A program made the position numbers and the translations under genes. This document shows, in pieces, positions 24,030 through 32,842 of a DNA stretch of 64,000 nt. A model generated the notes under the pieces. The model was given only the letters and a program-made list of their open reading frames with translations. It did not search any database and was not told the origin of the DNA. Position 1 is the first letter of the stretch; each line of letters starts with the position of its first letter. The DNA comes from Alistipes sp. (GTDB lineage: Bacteria; Bacteroidota; Bacteroidia; Bacteroidales; Rikenellaceae): assembly GCA_017437045.1 (NCBI GenBank), contig JAFSBY010000002.1:62001-126000 (forward strand). Reading direction: 5' to 3'.

Positions 24030-25997
24030 CTATTCGTTGTATTTTACACAGCGAACGGGCAGTCCATAGTAACCCGGAAGCTTGACATTCATGTTGATCT
24101 TCGAGCCACCTGACTCAACCAGGAAACCGCGGAACGACAATCCACTGCTATAGTCAATAGCTGACCACAAGCAAGCCTGAAGACCCATATAGGAGAGGTA
24201 ACCCTGACGGAATCCGGCTGCCGGATAGTATGCGCTCTCGCCGGCACCGGTGAAGTTAAATCCGTAGGTCGAGCTACCTGCAGGCACAGCGATGTTGGCT
24301 GCTGCAATGCCACTATAGACGGTATTGGCAAAGGGCGGCACGGCATAACCGGCCGGGCAGGGATCGTAGCTGGTCTTGTTTACGGCCACCTTTTCGCCTG
24401 CATAGCCCCACAAACCGATGAAGTCGGCGTAGGTCGAGTTCCACCAGTTCTGTCCGCTACCATTCACATCGCTATCCGTGTGATAGTAGGAGTAGGTCAT
24501 CGGATTGGCAATCGACCAATCAATCTCCTCACCCGAGGGAACGCGCGAATTGCGAATCTGCGTGAAATCGATGTTCAGCGCCGGATTGATCACGTAGGCT
24601 GCCGTAGCGGTCGTGAAGGCGTTAGCCTCCTCTTTCTTTACCTTGGTTCCAGCGTTGTTCGCCCCGACAAAGGGATCTTTACGGCCCCATTGGTAGTATA
24701 GACCATACGACTTATAGTCATCAACTGCCGTCGAAACTGCTCCGAGGTTGCGATCCAGAATCTGCCAATTGGTATTCATGCCATAGTGCAGGTTGGTGCG
24801 CGGATCGTCCGTCAGCCAGATATGCCAGCTCCACGAAATGACATCCTTGGCGGTAAAACCGGCCACAACTGCATTACCCTTCTTGGCGCCGGCCTTGAAA
24901 TAGACATAGCCATCTACGTAGCGTACATCCGAGATCAGGTCGCCCGTTTCGGACATCCACAACCAGTCGGCTACCACCATTTCGGGTGTCTCCGAGCTGT
25001 TACCCTTCGTTGTCTTGAACTTGTAGTTCCCCGCACCGGTCACGATGTAGCAGTTGGCCGTGCCCTCTGCACTCAAATCGGTCGCCTGAATAGCCTCATA
25101 CTTCACGTTGAGCGTGTTGATCTCGCCGGCCTTGAAGGTCGTGCCGGCCGGAATCGTAAAGGTGCGCGTGCAGATGTCGCCGTTGGCAGCTACGACCGAT
25201 ACGGTCAGCTTCTCACCCTCGGCCGGAGCCGTGAAGGGGATCAACGCGAGGTAGAATTCCGCCTTGCTATTTTGGGCAATCGTCTCCTCGTTGGCCGTTA
25301 CGCGAAGCAGGGCATAGTTCGAAGCTGCAGCTACGGGGGCGTAGGTCGGCTCGTCGCCGGTCAGCGTGACACCGGCACGGCCGGCAATCGCATTCTGCTC
25401 GGCCTCGATGGCGATCTTCTCCACCTCCAGCGGCTCTTCGTCGAGGTTGGTTACGACAATCTTCACGAGTGTCGTCAGGTGCTTCATCTGCAAATAGGGA
25501 CGCGCACCGGCCTCAACACCCTTTGCCACACCATAGAGCGGAGCAACGCTACCCGCGATGTGCGCAATCGAGTTGTAGCCCGCCGTCTGACGCTGGATAT
25601 TTGTACCAATCAGCATCGTCATCAATGTCGGTGTACCAGCCACTTCGTAGTTAGCCGATGCGTAGGGATAGACAGCATACCAATCGTAGCTCTTCGCGGC
25701 ATCGTAGCTGTCGGGCATCGTGCCGGTGAAGATTCCCGTCGAGAGATTTGCTTCGGGGAGGGTAAATTCGCCACAATTGATGTAGCTCTCACCTTCACCG
25801 ATCCACACCTTCATGGCGTCATCGGCAGCCCACGAGGTGGTAAGCCCCTCGGCAATCGTGCGGCTCGATACGACATCGGCCTGCAATTCAGCTTTTGAAC
25901 CCTGTGAGGGGATAAAAGCCTCCTCTTCGCTCTTTGTACATTGGGTCAGTGCCAGCAAGCTCACCGACAAAAGACCCGTTAAAATCATCTTTTTCAT
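24030..25997 (-). CDS. Surface lipoprotein: fimbrillin-like N-terminus and FISUMP-like C-terminus
   Basis: 655 residues. Lipobox LTQC near residue 19 after MKKMILTGLLSVSLLA. About 30-300 resembles Mfa/fimbrillin-family domains (SSRT near the start, W-x-x-x-D near 55, IPAGTTFKAGEINTLNV at the end). From ANCYIV (about 310) on it follows the FISUMP-like pattern: WSWHIWLTDDP, LDRNLGA, GLYYQWGRKDPF, YDPCPAGY, YYPAAGFR, LPVRCVK. Paralogue of the protein at 26194. Its place between SusC/D genes and sialic-acid-type enzymes suggests a surface binding protein. Confidence 0.75.
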   Translation of the reverse strand: MKKMILTGLLSVSLLALTQCTKSEEEAFIPSQGSKAELQADVVSSRTIAEGLTTSWAADDAMKVWIGEGESYINCGEFTLPEANLSTGIFTGTMPDSYDAAKSYDWYAVYPYASANYEVAGTPTLMTMLIGTNIQRQTAGYNSIAHIAGSVAPLYGVAKGVEAGARPYLQMKHLTTLVKIVVTNLDEEPLEVEKIAIEAEQNAIAGRAGVTLTGDEPTYAPVAAASNYALLRVTANEETIAQNSKAEFYLALIPFTAPAEGEKLTVSVVAANGDICTRTFTIPAGTTFKAGEINTLNVKYEAIQATDLSAEGTANCYIVTGAGNYKFKTTKGNSSETPEMVVADWLWMSETGDLISDVRYVDGYVYFKAGAKKGNAVVAGFTAKDVISWSWHIWLTDDPRTNLHYGMNTNWQILDRNLGAVSTAVDDYKSYGLYYQWGRKDPFVGANNAGTKVKKEEANAFTTATAAYVINPALNIDFTQIRNSRVPSGEEIDWSIANPMTYSYYHTDSDVNGSGQNWWNSTYADFIGLWGYAGEKVAVNKTSYDPCPAGYAVPPFANTVYSGIAAANIAVPAGSSTYGFNFTGAGESAYYPAAGFRQGYLSYMGLQACLWSAIDYSSGLSFRGFLVESGGSKINMNVKLPGYYGLPVRCVKYNE

Positions 25998-26018
25998 TGT
26001 TTCGTGTCGTTTTGCGGT

Positions 26019-26162
26019 TTACTCATCTTGTTCCCAGTTGTTGCCACTGTCTTTCCAGTCTTCGGGATTGCCACTCGAAAGGGCAAAACCCTCCTCGACC
26101 CGGCATGCTACCCAGTCGATCATCGGAGCCTCGTAAGGCACCTTTTCATAGCGTTTGTTCAT
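26019..26162 (-). CDS. 47-residue peptide of the fimbrillin type operon
   Basis: Starts MNKRYEKVPYEAPMIDWVAC and ends in a W/G/D/N-rich tail (NPEDWKDSGNNWEQDE). Short proteins with P-x-[IV]-x-W/V then E-x-G-F-A-x-S and a Trp/Asp tail often accompany Bacteroidales fimbrillin/surface lipoprotein genes. No signal peptide. It lies between two paralogous lipoprotein genes with gaps of 21 and 31 bases. Function unknown. Confidence 0.65.
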   Translation of the reverse strand: MNKRYEKVPYEAPMIDWVACRVEEGFALSSGNPEDWKDSGNNWEQDE

Positions 26163-26193
26163 TGTTTAATGGATATTTATAGGTTTAATAGTC

Positions 26194-28158
26194 TTATTCT
26201 CGTTCGCAACGGATCGAACCGCCTCGTGCCGAGTGTCCGTTGTTGCGACGTGAGCCATGGAAAATACCACCCGCCGGATCTAACTCCATGACCCATACGT
26301 TGTTTGACTTGGGACGCAGCATGTTGGACCAATAGTAGCCCACGGCACCCGTGTAACCTATTGAGCCACCCTCGGCCGAGGTCCCCGACGAGGCGTGCGT
26401 CGCCTTGTTTTGGTAGCGGAAACCGGCAGCAGGGTAGTAGCTGCGTACGGGACCACCCGCAGGACCCCAATAGCCGAAGCAGTAGCGCATGCGACTCTCA
26501 TTGACCTCCTCGGTCATCACATCCCAAGAGGAGGTGATATCGACACCGAACGAATACTCGGTGCGCGGTACACGGTACCCCGGCGGACAAGGATCATAGA
26601 TCGCCTTTTTTCCACCTGCACCCCACAAGGTTTCGTAGTCTGTATAGGCCGAGTTCCACCAGCTTTGTCCGTTGGTCGTAATCGTAGCCGTCACGAAGGT
26701 CATCGGGTGTTTGGTGACATAGTCGATCGCTGAAGCCTTGGTCGTACCTACCATCTCGTTGGTCGTTGTCGTGAAGGCATAGTCGCCATTGACGATGTGC
26801 GGGTAGGTGATTCCCGAGAAGGCGGTGGCCTCTTGGAAACGGGTCGAAGAGCCGGTGTTGCGCTGCCCGAGGAAAGGATCCTTACGGCCCCACTGGTAGT
26901 ACAGACCCAGACTGTTCACATCGAACGGTGTGGTAGAGGTGGCTCCGAGGTTACGATCCATCAATACATATTGCGCAGCAGCACCCTCGTGAGCGTTGAT
27001 TGTCGGGTCATCCGTAAGCCAGATATGCCAGCTCCAGACAATCTCCCCGGCCTCGTTGAAGGCGGCAATCAGGGCATTGCCACGACCCTCACCGGCATCG
27101 AAGGTGATACCGCCCTTGCCATACTTGACGTTCGAGATCAGCCCCTCTTCGGTCATCCAGAGCCAATCGGCGCGTACGATACCCTTCGGTTCGTCCGAAC
27201 TGTTGCCCATCGTCGGGCGGAACTTGTATTTGTCGGCATGGGTTACGATGTAGCAGTTGGCCGTGCCGTTTTCGCCCAGGTCGTAGCGGAATTCGTTAAA
27301 TTCGGCATCACCCGAGGCGATCAGCTGTGCCAGCGGAATCGAGACCTCGCTGACTTCGCCGGCCGTAAGTACCGAGGAGTAGTTTAGCGAGAGATCAATC
27401 GTGCTCTTATCCTCACACTGAATCGAGAGGGTCAGCGTGCTCTGGTTCAACTCACCGGGTTGCGCTACGATGTAGAAGGAGCGTACCTGATCGAGCGTGG
27501 GGCGATCCTCGAGCGTGAGGGTCACGGCACGTCCGGCGGCCGGAATCTCGATACGCTCCTCTTCGAGGTTATAGACTAAGTTACCCACGATCGGGTCGCT
27601 GCTTTGGAGCGTGAGTTGTGTGGCGCGTTTCGAGACAGCATCCGTACCCGCAGCGTCGAGCTGGATGCGGATAATGGCACACGGCGTCGAGAATTGCAAC
27701 GTGGTATTTCCTGTACTCAAATCGACCTGATCGGCCCGAGCCGTCAAGAAACCATAACGATTGAGCTGACAGAGAGCCCCTTGCTGGCTTTGGTGGGCAG
27801 GAATTTGTACGGCCAAATAGGTGGGATCAAAACCTCGGTTGGCTTGGTAGGTATAGCAGCCGCGCAAGGAGTGAAGCACCTCACCTTCGGCAGCCGATAC
27901 CTTACCGTGAAATTGGCCCGATTCGGGATTTCCACTCAACGTAAAGGGCACGTTGTTATCGGCGAAATGGGTAGTGCGACTCCACAATCCAAACTGATCG
28001 CCCTCGCTCCAGACGGCTGTGCAGCCCTCCGGACAGGCGATGGTAGCCTGGATGGTGATCGGCTTCTCGAGTGCTATCGGAGCACTCTCATCCTCGTTGC
28101 AGGCGATGAGCATCAGCGATGCACATCCTGCGATCCATAGCGATTTCAACACTTGCAT
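26194..28158 (-). CDS. Surface lipoprotein: fimbrillin-like N-terminus and FISUMP-like C-terminus
   Basis: 654 residues. Lipobox LIAC near residue 20 after MQVLKSLWIAGCASLM. N-terminal half (about 30-290) has fimbrillin-like features (WSEGDQFGLW, TAGEVSEVSIPL). The C-terminal half from ANCYIV repeats the motif order of its paralogue at 24030 (SWHIWLTDDP, MDRNLGAT, LYYQWGRKDPF, YDPCPPGYRVP, YYPAAGFR, GGSIRC). The two probably arose by duplication. It starts five bases after the glycoside hydrolase-like gene. Confidence 0.75.
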   Translation of the reverse strand: MQVLKSLWIAGCASLMLIACNEDESAPIALEKPITIQATIACPEGCTAVWSEGDQFGLWSRTTHFADNNVPFTLSGNPESGQFHGKVSAAEGEVLHSLRGCYTYQANRGFDPTYLAVQIPAHQSQQGALCQLNRYGFLTARADQVDLSTGNTTLQFSTPCAIIRIQLDAAGTDAVSKRATQLTLQSSDPIVGNLVYNLEEERIEIPAAGRAVTLTLEDRPTLDQVRSFYIVAQPGELNQSTLTLSIQCEDKSTIDLSLNYSSVLTAGEVSEVSIPLAQLIASGDAEFNEFRYDLGENGTANCYIVTHADKYKFRPTMGNSSDEPKGIVRADWLWMTEEGLISNVKYGKGGITFDAGEGRGNALIAAFNEAGEIVWSWHIWLTDDPTINAHEGAAAQYVLMDRNLGATSTTPFDVNSLGLYYQWGRKDPFLGQRNTGSSTRFQEATAFSGITYPHIVNGDYAFTTTTNEMVGTTKASAIDYVTKHPMTFVTATITTNGQSWWNSAYTDYETLWGAGGKKAIYDPCPPGYRVPRTEYSFGVDITSSWDVMTEEVNESRMRYCFGYWGPAGGPVRSYYPAAGFRYQNKATHASSGTSAEGGSIGYTGAVGYYWSNMLRPKSNNVWVMELDPAGGIFHGSRRNNGHSARGGSIRCERE

Positions 28159-28163
28159 AGGTT

Positions 28164-30515
28164 CTATTTTTTACGCTTTTCAGGTTGGTTTTTCAGAAAC
28201 ATAATCTCGGCAATGTGGCATCCGCGCTCGCCCTCGGCCGATTGCCAACGAAGGGTGACACGCCCGTCGGCCGAGACGGCTTGAGGCAGGTCGTACTCCT
28301 TGACCACATCGCCTTCCAGACGCATCGTGGGCTGCAGCAGTACCCCCTCGGCATCGCAACGCACGTGGGAGTTGAATTTGTTCGCCTCGCCCGTATAAAC
28401 GATGCGTACGCGATAGGAGGCTGCAGGATCAAAGCCCTCGAAGGTGAGCGTGAGCGGCTGGTCGTAGTAGATGCCCACCTGCTTGTGCCAAGCTCGCGGA
28501 ATGGGGTGGCCGCTAAAGCCGTTGGCCGTCATGATAAAGCCTTTGAGCATCTTGACACCCAATCCGCAATGTGGTGTCTCGAGGTGCGACGGATCGGTCG
28601 TATAGCCGGCCTCGATGCCCGTAATGGATTCGGTGGAGTAGTCTCCTAAATTGTAATAGAATCCACCCTCACCCGGATCGGTACGATGGAGCAGCTTGTC
28701 AATGGCCGCCAAACGCTCTTTGTTTGAGGCCAATTGCTCGATCTGCTTGAAGTTGTAGAGCAACCATTCACTGTCGGCCAACGGACGGTCGATCTGATCC
28801 ATCAAGGGGCAATGTTGATACTCCATCGTCCAACGCGGCTCGTCGCGATAGACGGCTGCATAGAGTTCGTCAATGCGCTTACGCAGGTCGGGAGCCGCGC
28901 AGGTGTGTACCTTATCCAAGATGGCACGCGCCTCGTTCATGGTGCGTTGTGCGCCGCGCTTCGGGGCTTCGGTCAATTTGGCCAATGCTTCGCGCTCGAT
29001 GGCCAACTCATGCTGCCAACGGATGTAGATATAGGCGTCGTAGTGTGCACGCAGAAGCGGCATCAGGAAGCGCGGATTGCGCATCGTGCGCTCATCGGCC
29101 TGCTGCTCGAGCTGCTGCCAATGGGCCAACGTCTCTAAAATGGCTGCATGCTTTTCCAGCGCACCCGAGAGGTTACGCTCGAGCATGAAGGTTCCCTTCG
29201 TATAGGCCTCGGCAAGCTCCTCACCGATGAAGTAGCGGGCATAATCCAGCACACAATCCTCGGCCGAGAGTGTCGGATTCCAATCCTGCATCAGCCAGAA
29301 GAATTTGTTTAGATCATCGTTCGTGCCCTCCGAATAGGTCAGCGAACCGACTCCGAGCGGGGCGTAGTAGTTGTGGATAAACTTCTGTGCCTCGGGGGTA
29401 GGGTTGATGCAGATGCGTCCGAGCGACTGCGCCAACGGATGGTCGATGTCCTTGATCGGATACTGACAGCTGTAGATGTGGGTGATGTCCGGGAAGTTAC
29501 GGATCGGGATATCGGCACGCAACTTTTTGCGCAATTCGGCAAAGGGCATGCGACACCAGGGACCAAAGACGACGCCATCGACCCATTGAGCCGCATTGGT
29601 GCGGGTTACGAACTCCTCAAAGTAGCTCTTGGGTGCATCTTTGAAGTGTTGCGGGCCGAGCCACACTTTGGCTTCGGGGTGGTATTTCTTGAGCAGTGCC
29701 ACCTCCTTTTCGACAAAGGTGAAGAAACGGTCGAGGGTCAGATCGCCCGGGTCACCACTCTTGATAAACCAATGGTCAATCTTGCGATAGCGTTGGAAGA
29801 CCCGCTCACGCATCCGCAGTTCGGCCGCCTCACCGGCTGCACTCTCGAAATCGGGGCCGTTCTGATAGGTTACAATCCAGTGGTCGATGCCGTACGATTG
29901 GATGATCTCGGCATACTCCGCAGGGATCGTTCGCAGGGTTTCGACCGCATTCATGCCATAGAGCACCAATTCGCGCACCAACTGCTCGAAATTGGCCACA
30001 GCCCACTGTTCGGAGGGATTCTTGGCGCGGGGCGAAGATTGCATCTCGTGGCCACGAATGGCATATTGAGGGGTCGAGGAGATACCATCAAAGGCATATA
30101 ACGAGGCCTTGCCGATGGTCATGTGCATGCGGCGCAACAAGGCTCCGACGCCATACATCACACCGCGACGATCGTGGCCGGCGATGATGATGCGCTCATC
30201 GACGGTGAGCAACTTGTAACCCTCCGCTCCGGTGGCCGGTAGCGCGTCGAGCATCGGTTGCAATTCGGGATAGCTGCGCACGATCTCCGGCTCGATGCCG
30301 AGCAGGACAAAGACGCCGGTCGGCATCTCCGTGGGATGCAATCGCAGGCGGGTGTGGCGTGCCACCTCATCCGAGAAGACCTCGGCGGCCTTCTGCACCA
30401 CCGGATCGTCGCCTACGACCACAATCTGTGCCTGCTCCATCGTGAGCTGCCGTTGGGCAGCGTAGGCCGAGGTGAGCGAACAGCAAAGGCAGAGCGTCCA
30501 AAATAGCGATTTCAT
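28164..30515 (-). CDS. Secreted glycoside hydrolase-like protein
   Basis: 783 residues. Signal peptide MKSLFWTLCLCCSLTSAYA. Residues about 25-135 look like the alpha/beta domain found before GH20 and GH67 barrels (GAEGYKLL, RGVMYGVGALLRR). A barrel-like region follows with EMQSSPR, WIVTYQNG, KVWLGPQHF and WVDGVVFGPWCRMP; no catalytic pair can be assigned with certainty. The last 130 residues may be a beta-sandwich. In rus-type ribose loci a glycoside hydrolase occupies a similar place. Likely periplasmic or surface glycan hydrolase of unknown substrate. Confidence 0.6.
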   Translation of the reverse strand: MKSLFWTLCLCCSLTSAYAAQRQLTMEQAQIVVVGDDPVVQKAAEVFSDEVARHTRLRLHPTEMPTGVFVLLGIEPEIVRSYPELQPMLDALPATGAEGYKLLTVDERIIIAGHDRRGVMYGVGALLRRMHMTIGKASLYAFDGISSTPQYAIRGHEMQSSPRAKNPSEQWAVANFEQLVRELVLYGMNAVETLRTIPAEYAEIIQSYGIDHWIVTYQNGPDFESAAGEAAELRMRERVFQRYRKIDHWFIKSGDPGDLTLDRFFTFVEKEVALLKKYHPEAKVWLGPQHFKDAPKSYFEEFVTRTNAAQWVDGVVFGPWCRMPFAELRKKLRADIPIRNFPDITHIYSCQYPIKDIDHPLAQSLGRICINPTPEAQKFIHNYYAPLGVGSLTYSEGTNDDLNKFFWLMQDWNPTLSAEDCVLDYARYFIGEELAEAYTKGTFMLERNLSGALEKHAAILETLAHWQQLEQQADERTMRNPRFLMPLLRAHYDAYIYIRWQHELAIEREALAKLTEAPKRGAQRTMNEARAILDKVHTCAAPDLRKRIDELYAAVYRDEPRWTMEYQHCPLMDQIDRPLADSEWLLYNFKQIEQLASNKERLAAIDKLLHRTDPGEGGFYYNLGDYSTESITGIEAGYTTDPSHLETPHCGLGVKMLKGFIMTANGFSGHPIPRAWHKQVGIYYDQPLTLTFEGFDPAASYRVRIVYTGEANKFNSHVRCDAEGVLLQPTMRLEGDVVKEYDLPQAVSADGRVTLRWQSAEGERGCHIAEIMFLKNQPEKRKK

Positions 30516-30530
30516 AGGTCGTCAGATTCG

Positions 30531-31190
30531 TTATTCAAAATTGATACGACGCAGGTAGCTGCGGCTAATCGAATAGAGCTCGTATTGCTCGGTGATGTGG
30601 TTGATCGAGGTCTCGTAGAGAGACTCGGTCGTTGTGGCATCCACCGGGAAGAGCGAGAGCGAGAACCAAGCCGAGCGCAGGTGGTCGTAGTCGTTGTTAC
30701 CTAACGATTCGATGTAGAGCTGACGTACCCCCTTCTCGGCGCGCGGGAAGATTAGGCTGTAATAGGTAACTGTATCGCTACGTACGGGCGTCAGCACACG
30801 ACGATCGCTGTCGAGCAGTTGGAAATCTACACCCGGTACGGCCAGCGAATCGGGCGTGAGGAACTGCCACGTGGGAGCCTTCGATACGCCTAACTCCTTT
30901 AGGAAATGGGGCGAGTTACGCAGGTATAGACGCACCTCAATGTCGTAGTCGCGGGTGATCTCCGAGGCAAACTTCACGGCCAACGGTGTCAGCTCGGTGG
31001 AGTTGCGATCGACCGAAAGGGTCTGATTGACCAACGTCGGGTTGCCCAGATCGTCGTACTCGTAGTCGTAGAAGGTGTAGTATTTGCGATCGTAGCCATC
31101 GGGCCACGAGCGAGCCTCGTCATCGTCGTTACAAGCCGTCAGGACGGGGATTAGCAGACTGACGAGGAGTATGTTGAATAGCTTTTTCAT
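30531..31190 (-). CDS. SusE-position lipoprotein (DUF4843-like)
   Basis: 219 residues from MKKLFN at 31190, two codons inside the longest frame, which fits a lipoprotein signal (LLIPVLTAC, Cys near 20). The body is beta-rich with YYSLIFPRA and ends SRSYLRRINFE; the pattern of a short lipoprotein directly behind SusD fits DUF4843/SusE-like surface glycan-binding proteins. Distance to susD is 30 bases. Confidence 0.65.
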   Translation of the reverse strand: MKKLFNILLVSLLIPVLTACNDDDEARSWPDGYDRKYYTFYDYEYDDLGNPTLVNQTLSVDRNSTELTPLAVKFASEITRDYDIEVRLYLRNSPHFLKELGVSKAPTWQFLTPDSLAVPGVDFQLLDSDRRVLTPVRSDTVTYYSLIFPRAEKGVRQLYIESLGNNDYDHLRSAWFSLSLFPVDATTTESLYETSINHITEQYELYSISRSYLRRINFE

Positions 31191-31220
31191 GGTCATTGTG
31201 AATAGGTTGAGATGAACGGA

Positions 31221-32828
31221 CTATTTCCAATTGGGGTTTTGAACCACCGCCCCTTTGCTTTGTGCAATATCGTTGCTTGGAATGGGGTAGAGGTAGTCCT
31301 TGGCGGGATCAAAGAAACGCGTGTCGGCCTCCTCGAGGATGATGATGCCCTCCTCGTTGAGTCGCTCCTCCATGTTGTCGGCTGACGTGCTTCCATACTC
31401 GCCGGCAATGAACTTACCGCCCAACAAGGCAACGGGCAACAGCCGCTCGGCCTCCTTCCAGCGAATCAAGTCGTCGTAACGTTGTCCCTCCAGGGCCAAC
31501 TCGACAGCTCGCTCACGGCGCAACTCGGTGCGCATGTCAAGCCCATGTGTCGAGACAAAGTCGTTGGTCAGATGGGGCATGCCCACGCGATCGCGCAGCA
31601 GGTTGATCGTGCTGTTGAGCTCCTCGTCGCTGATCGAACCCGTCAGCTCGAACTGTGCTTCGGCATAGATGAGCAGCACCTCGGCATAACGCAGTAGGGA
31701 GTAGTCGAGCGTCGAGGGCTGGTCGCTCTCTTTGTCGTTGCGTACCCATTTGCGTGCACGGAATCCGTCGATCGTGGGGACATAGGCACCCAGCTGATAG
31801 TTCTGCACGCCACGCATCAAGACGGTTTGCGTCAGGCGCGGGTCGCGTCCGATGAGATAGTCGTTGAAACTGCGTTCCAACTCCGGCTCATCGACATACG
31901 GTTCACCGGTATCTTGCAGGTAAAGATTCAGAAAGTTGCGCGTAACGGCATAATTGACAGCATACTGATAGGGCATGTTGTGCGTGGCGATCTGCGTGTC
32001 GGGATAACCATAGAGCTTCACCCACAGATGCTCCGACGCACCCTCTCCGGCATAATCGAACAGGGCCTTGTAGGGCTCGGCACCCTGTTTGAACAGCGAG
32101 TGTTCACCGAGTTCGATGACTGCCTGGGCGGCATCAACAGCCAGCGTAAGATGGGCCGTGCCGTCATTTTCTCCGTGGAATTTGGCGCGGGTACCCTCGT
32201 AGAGGGCGGCACGAGCCTTCAGTCCCAACGCGGCTGTGCGGGTGATACGTCCATACTGGGCCGGCGTGAGTTGTGAGGGCAGCGGCAACTGGCTCGCAGC
32301 GTGGTCCAAATCGGCATAGATCTGCGTCATCACCTCTTCGCGCGAAGCACGCGGTCCGTAGAGAATCGGGTCGTTGATGTCTTGAGGCGTCTGGGTCAAA
32401 ATGGGTACGCCGCCATATTTGGTCACCAGCTGGTAGTAGGCCGCAGCACGGAAAAAGTGTGCCTCGGCTACGTAGCGGTCGATCTGATTGGCCGTGGAGC
32501 CCGTCTCGGGGGCATGTTCGATGATGCGGTTGGCCGCGAAGATCATTTGATAGGGGGCTGTCCAATCGGAGCTCGTGGCGGGAACTTTGCGCGTGCCGGC
32601 ACTGATGTCGTTGGGGTAGTTGCGACGGCGCAGATCGTCACCACGCATGTCGCCCCAATAGTGTCCCTGGCGTGTATAGAGGTAGTTGGCCGCATACTCA
32701 AACTCGGACTCCGAGGTGGGATTCCAGAAATGTTGCTCGGACATCTCCGTCTCGGGGAAGCGATCCAGATCACAGCTTGTGCCTGCAAGCACAGCCATGG
32801 ATGCGAGAAGTATAGAAATTCGTTTCAT
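31221..32828 (-). CDS. SusD/RagB-family nutrient-binding lipoprotein
   Basis: 535 residues. Lipobox GTSC near 19. Family features: DLDRFPETEMSEQHFW near the N-terminus, RAAAYYQLVTKYGGVPI in the TPR core, LLIYAEAQFE, and ERAVELALEGQRYDDLIRWKEA close to the C-terminus. It caps the SusC channel on the outer membrane surface and binds ligand. It lies 14 bases after the SusC gene. Confidence 0.93.
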   Translation of the reverse strand: MKRISILLASMAVLAGTSCDLDRFPETEMSEQHFWNPTSESEFEYAANYLYTRQGHYWGDMRGDDLRRRNYPNDISAGTRKVPATSSDWTAPYQMIFAANRIIEHAPETGSTANQIDRYVAEAHFFRAAAYYQLVTKYGGVPILTQTPQDINDPILYGPRASREEVMTQIYADLDHAASQLPLPSQLTPAQYGRITRTAALGLKARAALYEGTRAKFHGENDGTAHLTLAVDAAQAVIELGEHSLFKQGAEPYKALFDYAGEGASEHLWVKLYGYPDTQIATHNMPYQYAVNYAVTRNFLNLYLQDTGEPYVDEPELERSFNDYLIGRDPRLTQTVLMRGVQNYQLGAYVPTIDGFRARKWVRNDKESDQPSTLDYSLLRYAEVLLIYAEAQFELTGSISDEELNSTINLLRDRVGMPHLTNDFVSTHGLDMRTELRRERAVELALEGQRYDDLIRWKEAERLLPVALLGGKFIAGEYGSTSADNMEERLNEEGIIILEEADTRFFDPAKDYLYPIPSNDIAQSKGAVVQNPNWK

Positions 32829-32842
32829 AATCGAAAGAGGTA

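Noticed and set aside
24786-25898. 370-codon open frame opposite the fimbrillin/FISUMP lipoprotein
   Set aside because: Shadow frame; the minus-strand lipoprotein has a lipobox and conserved domain motifs.
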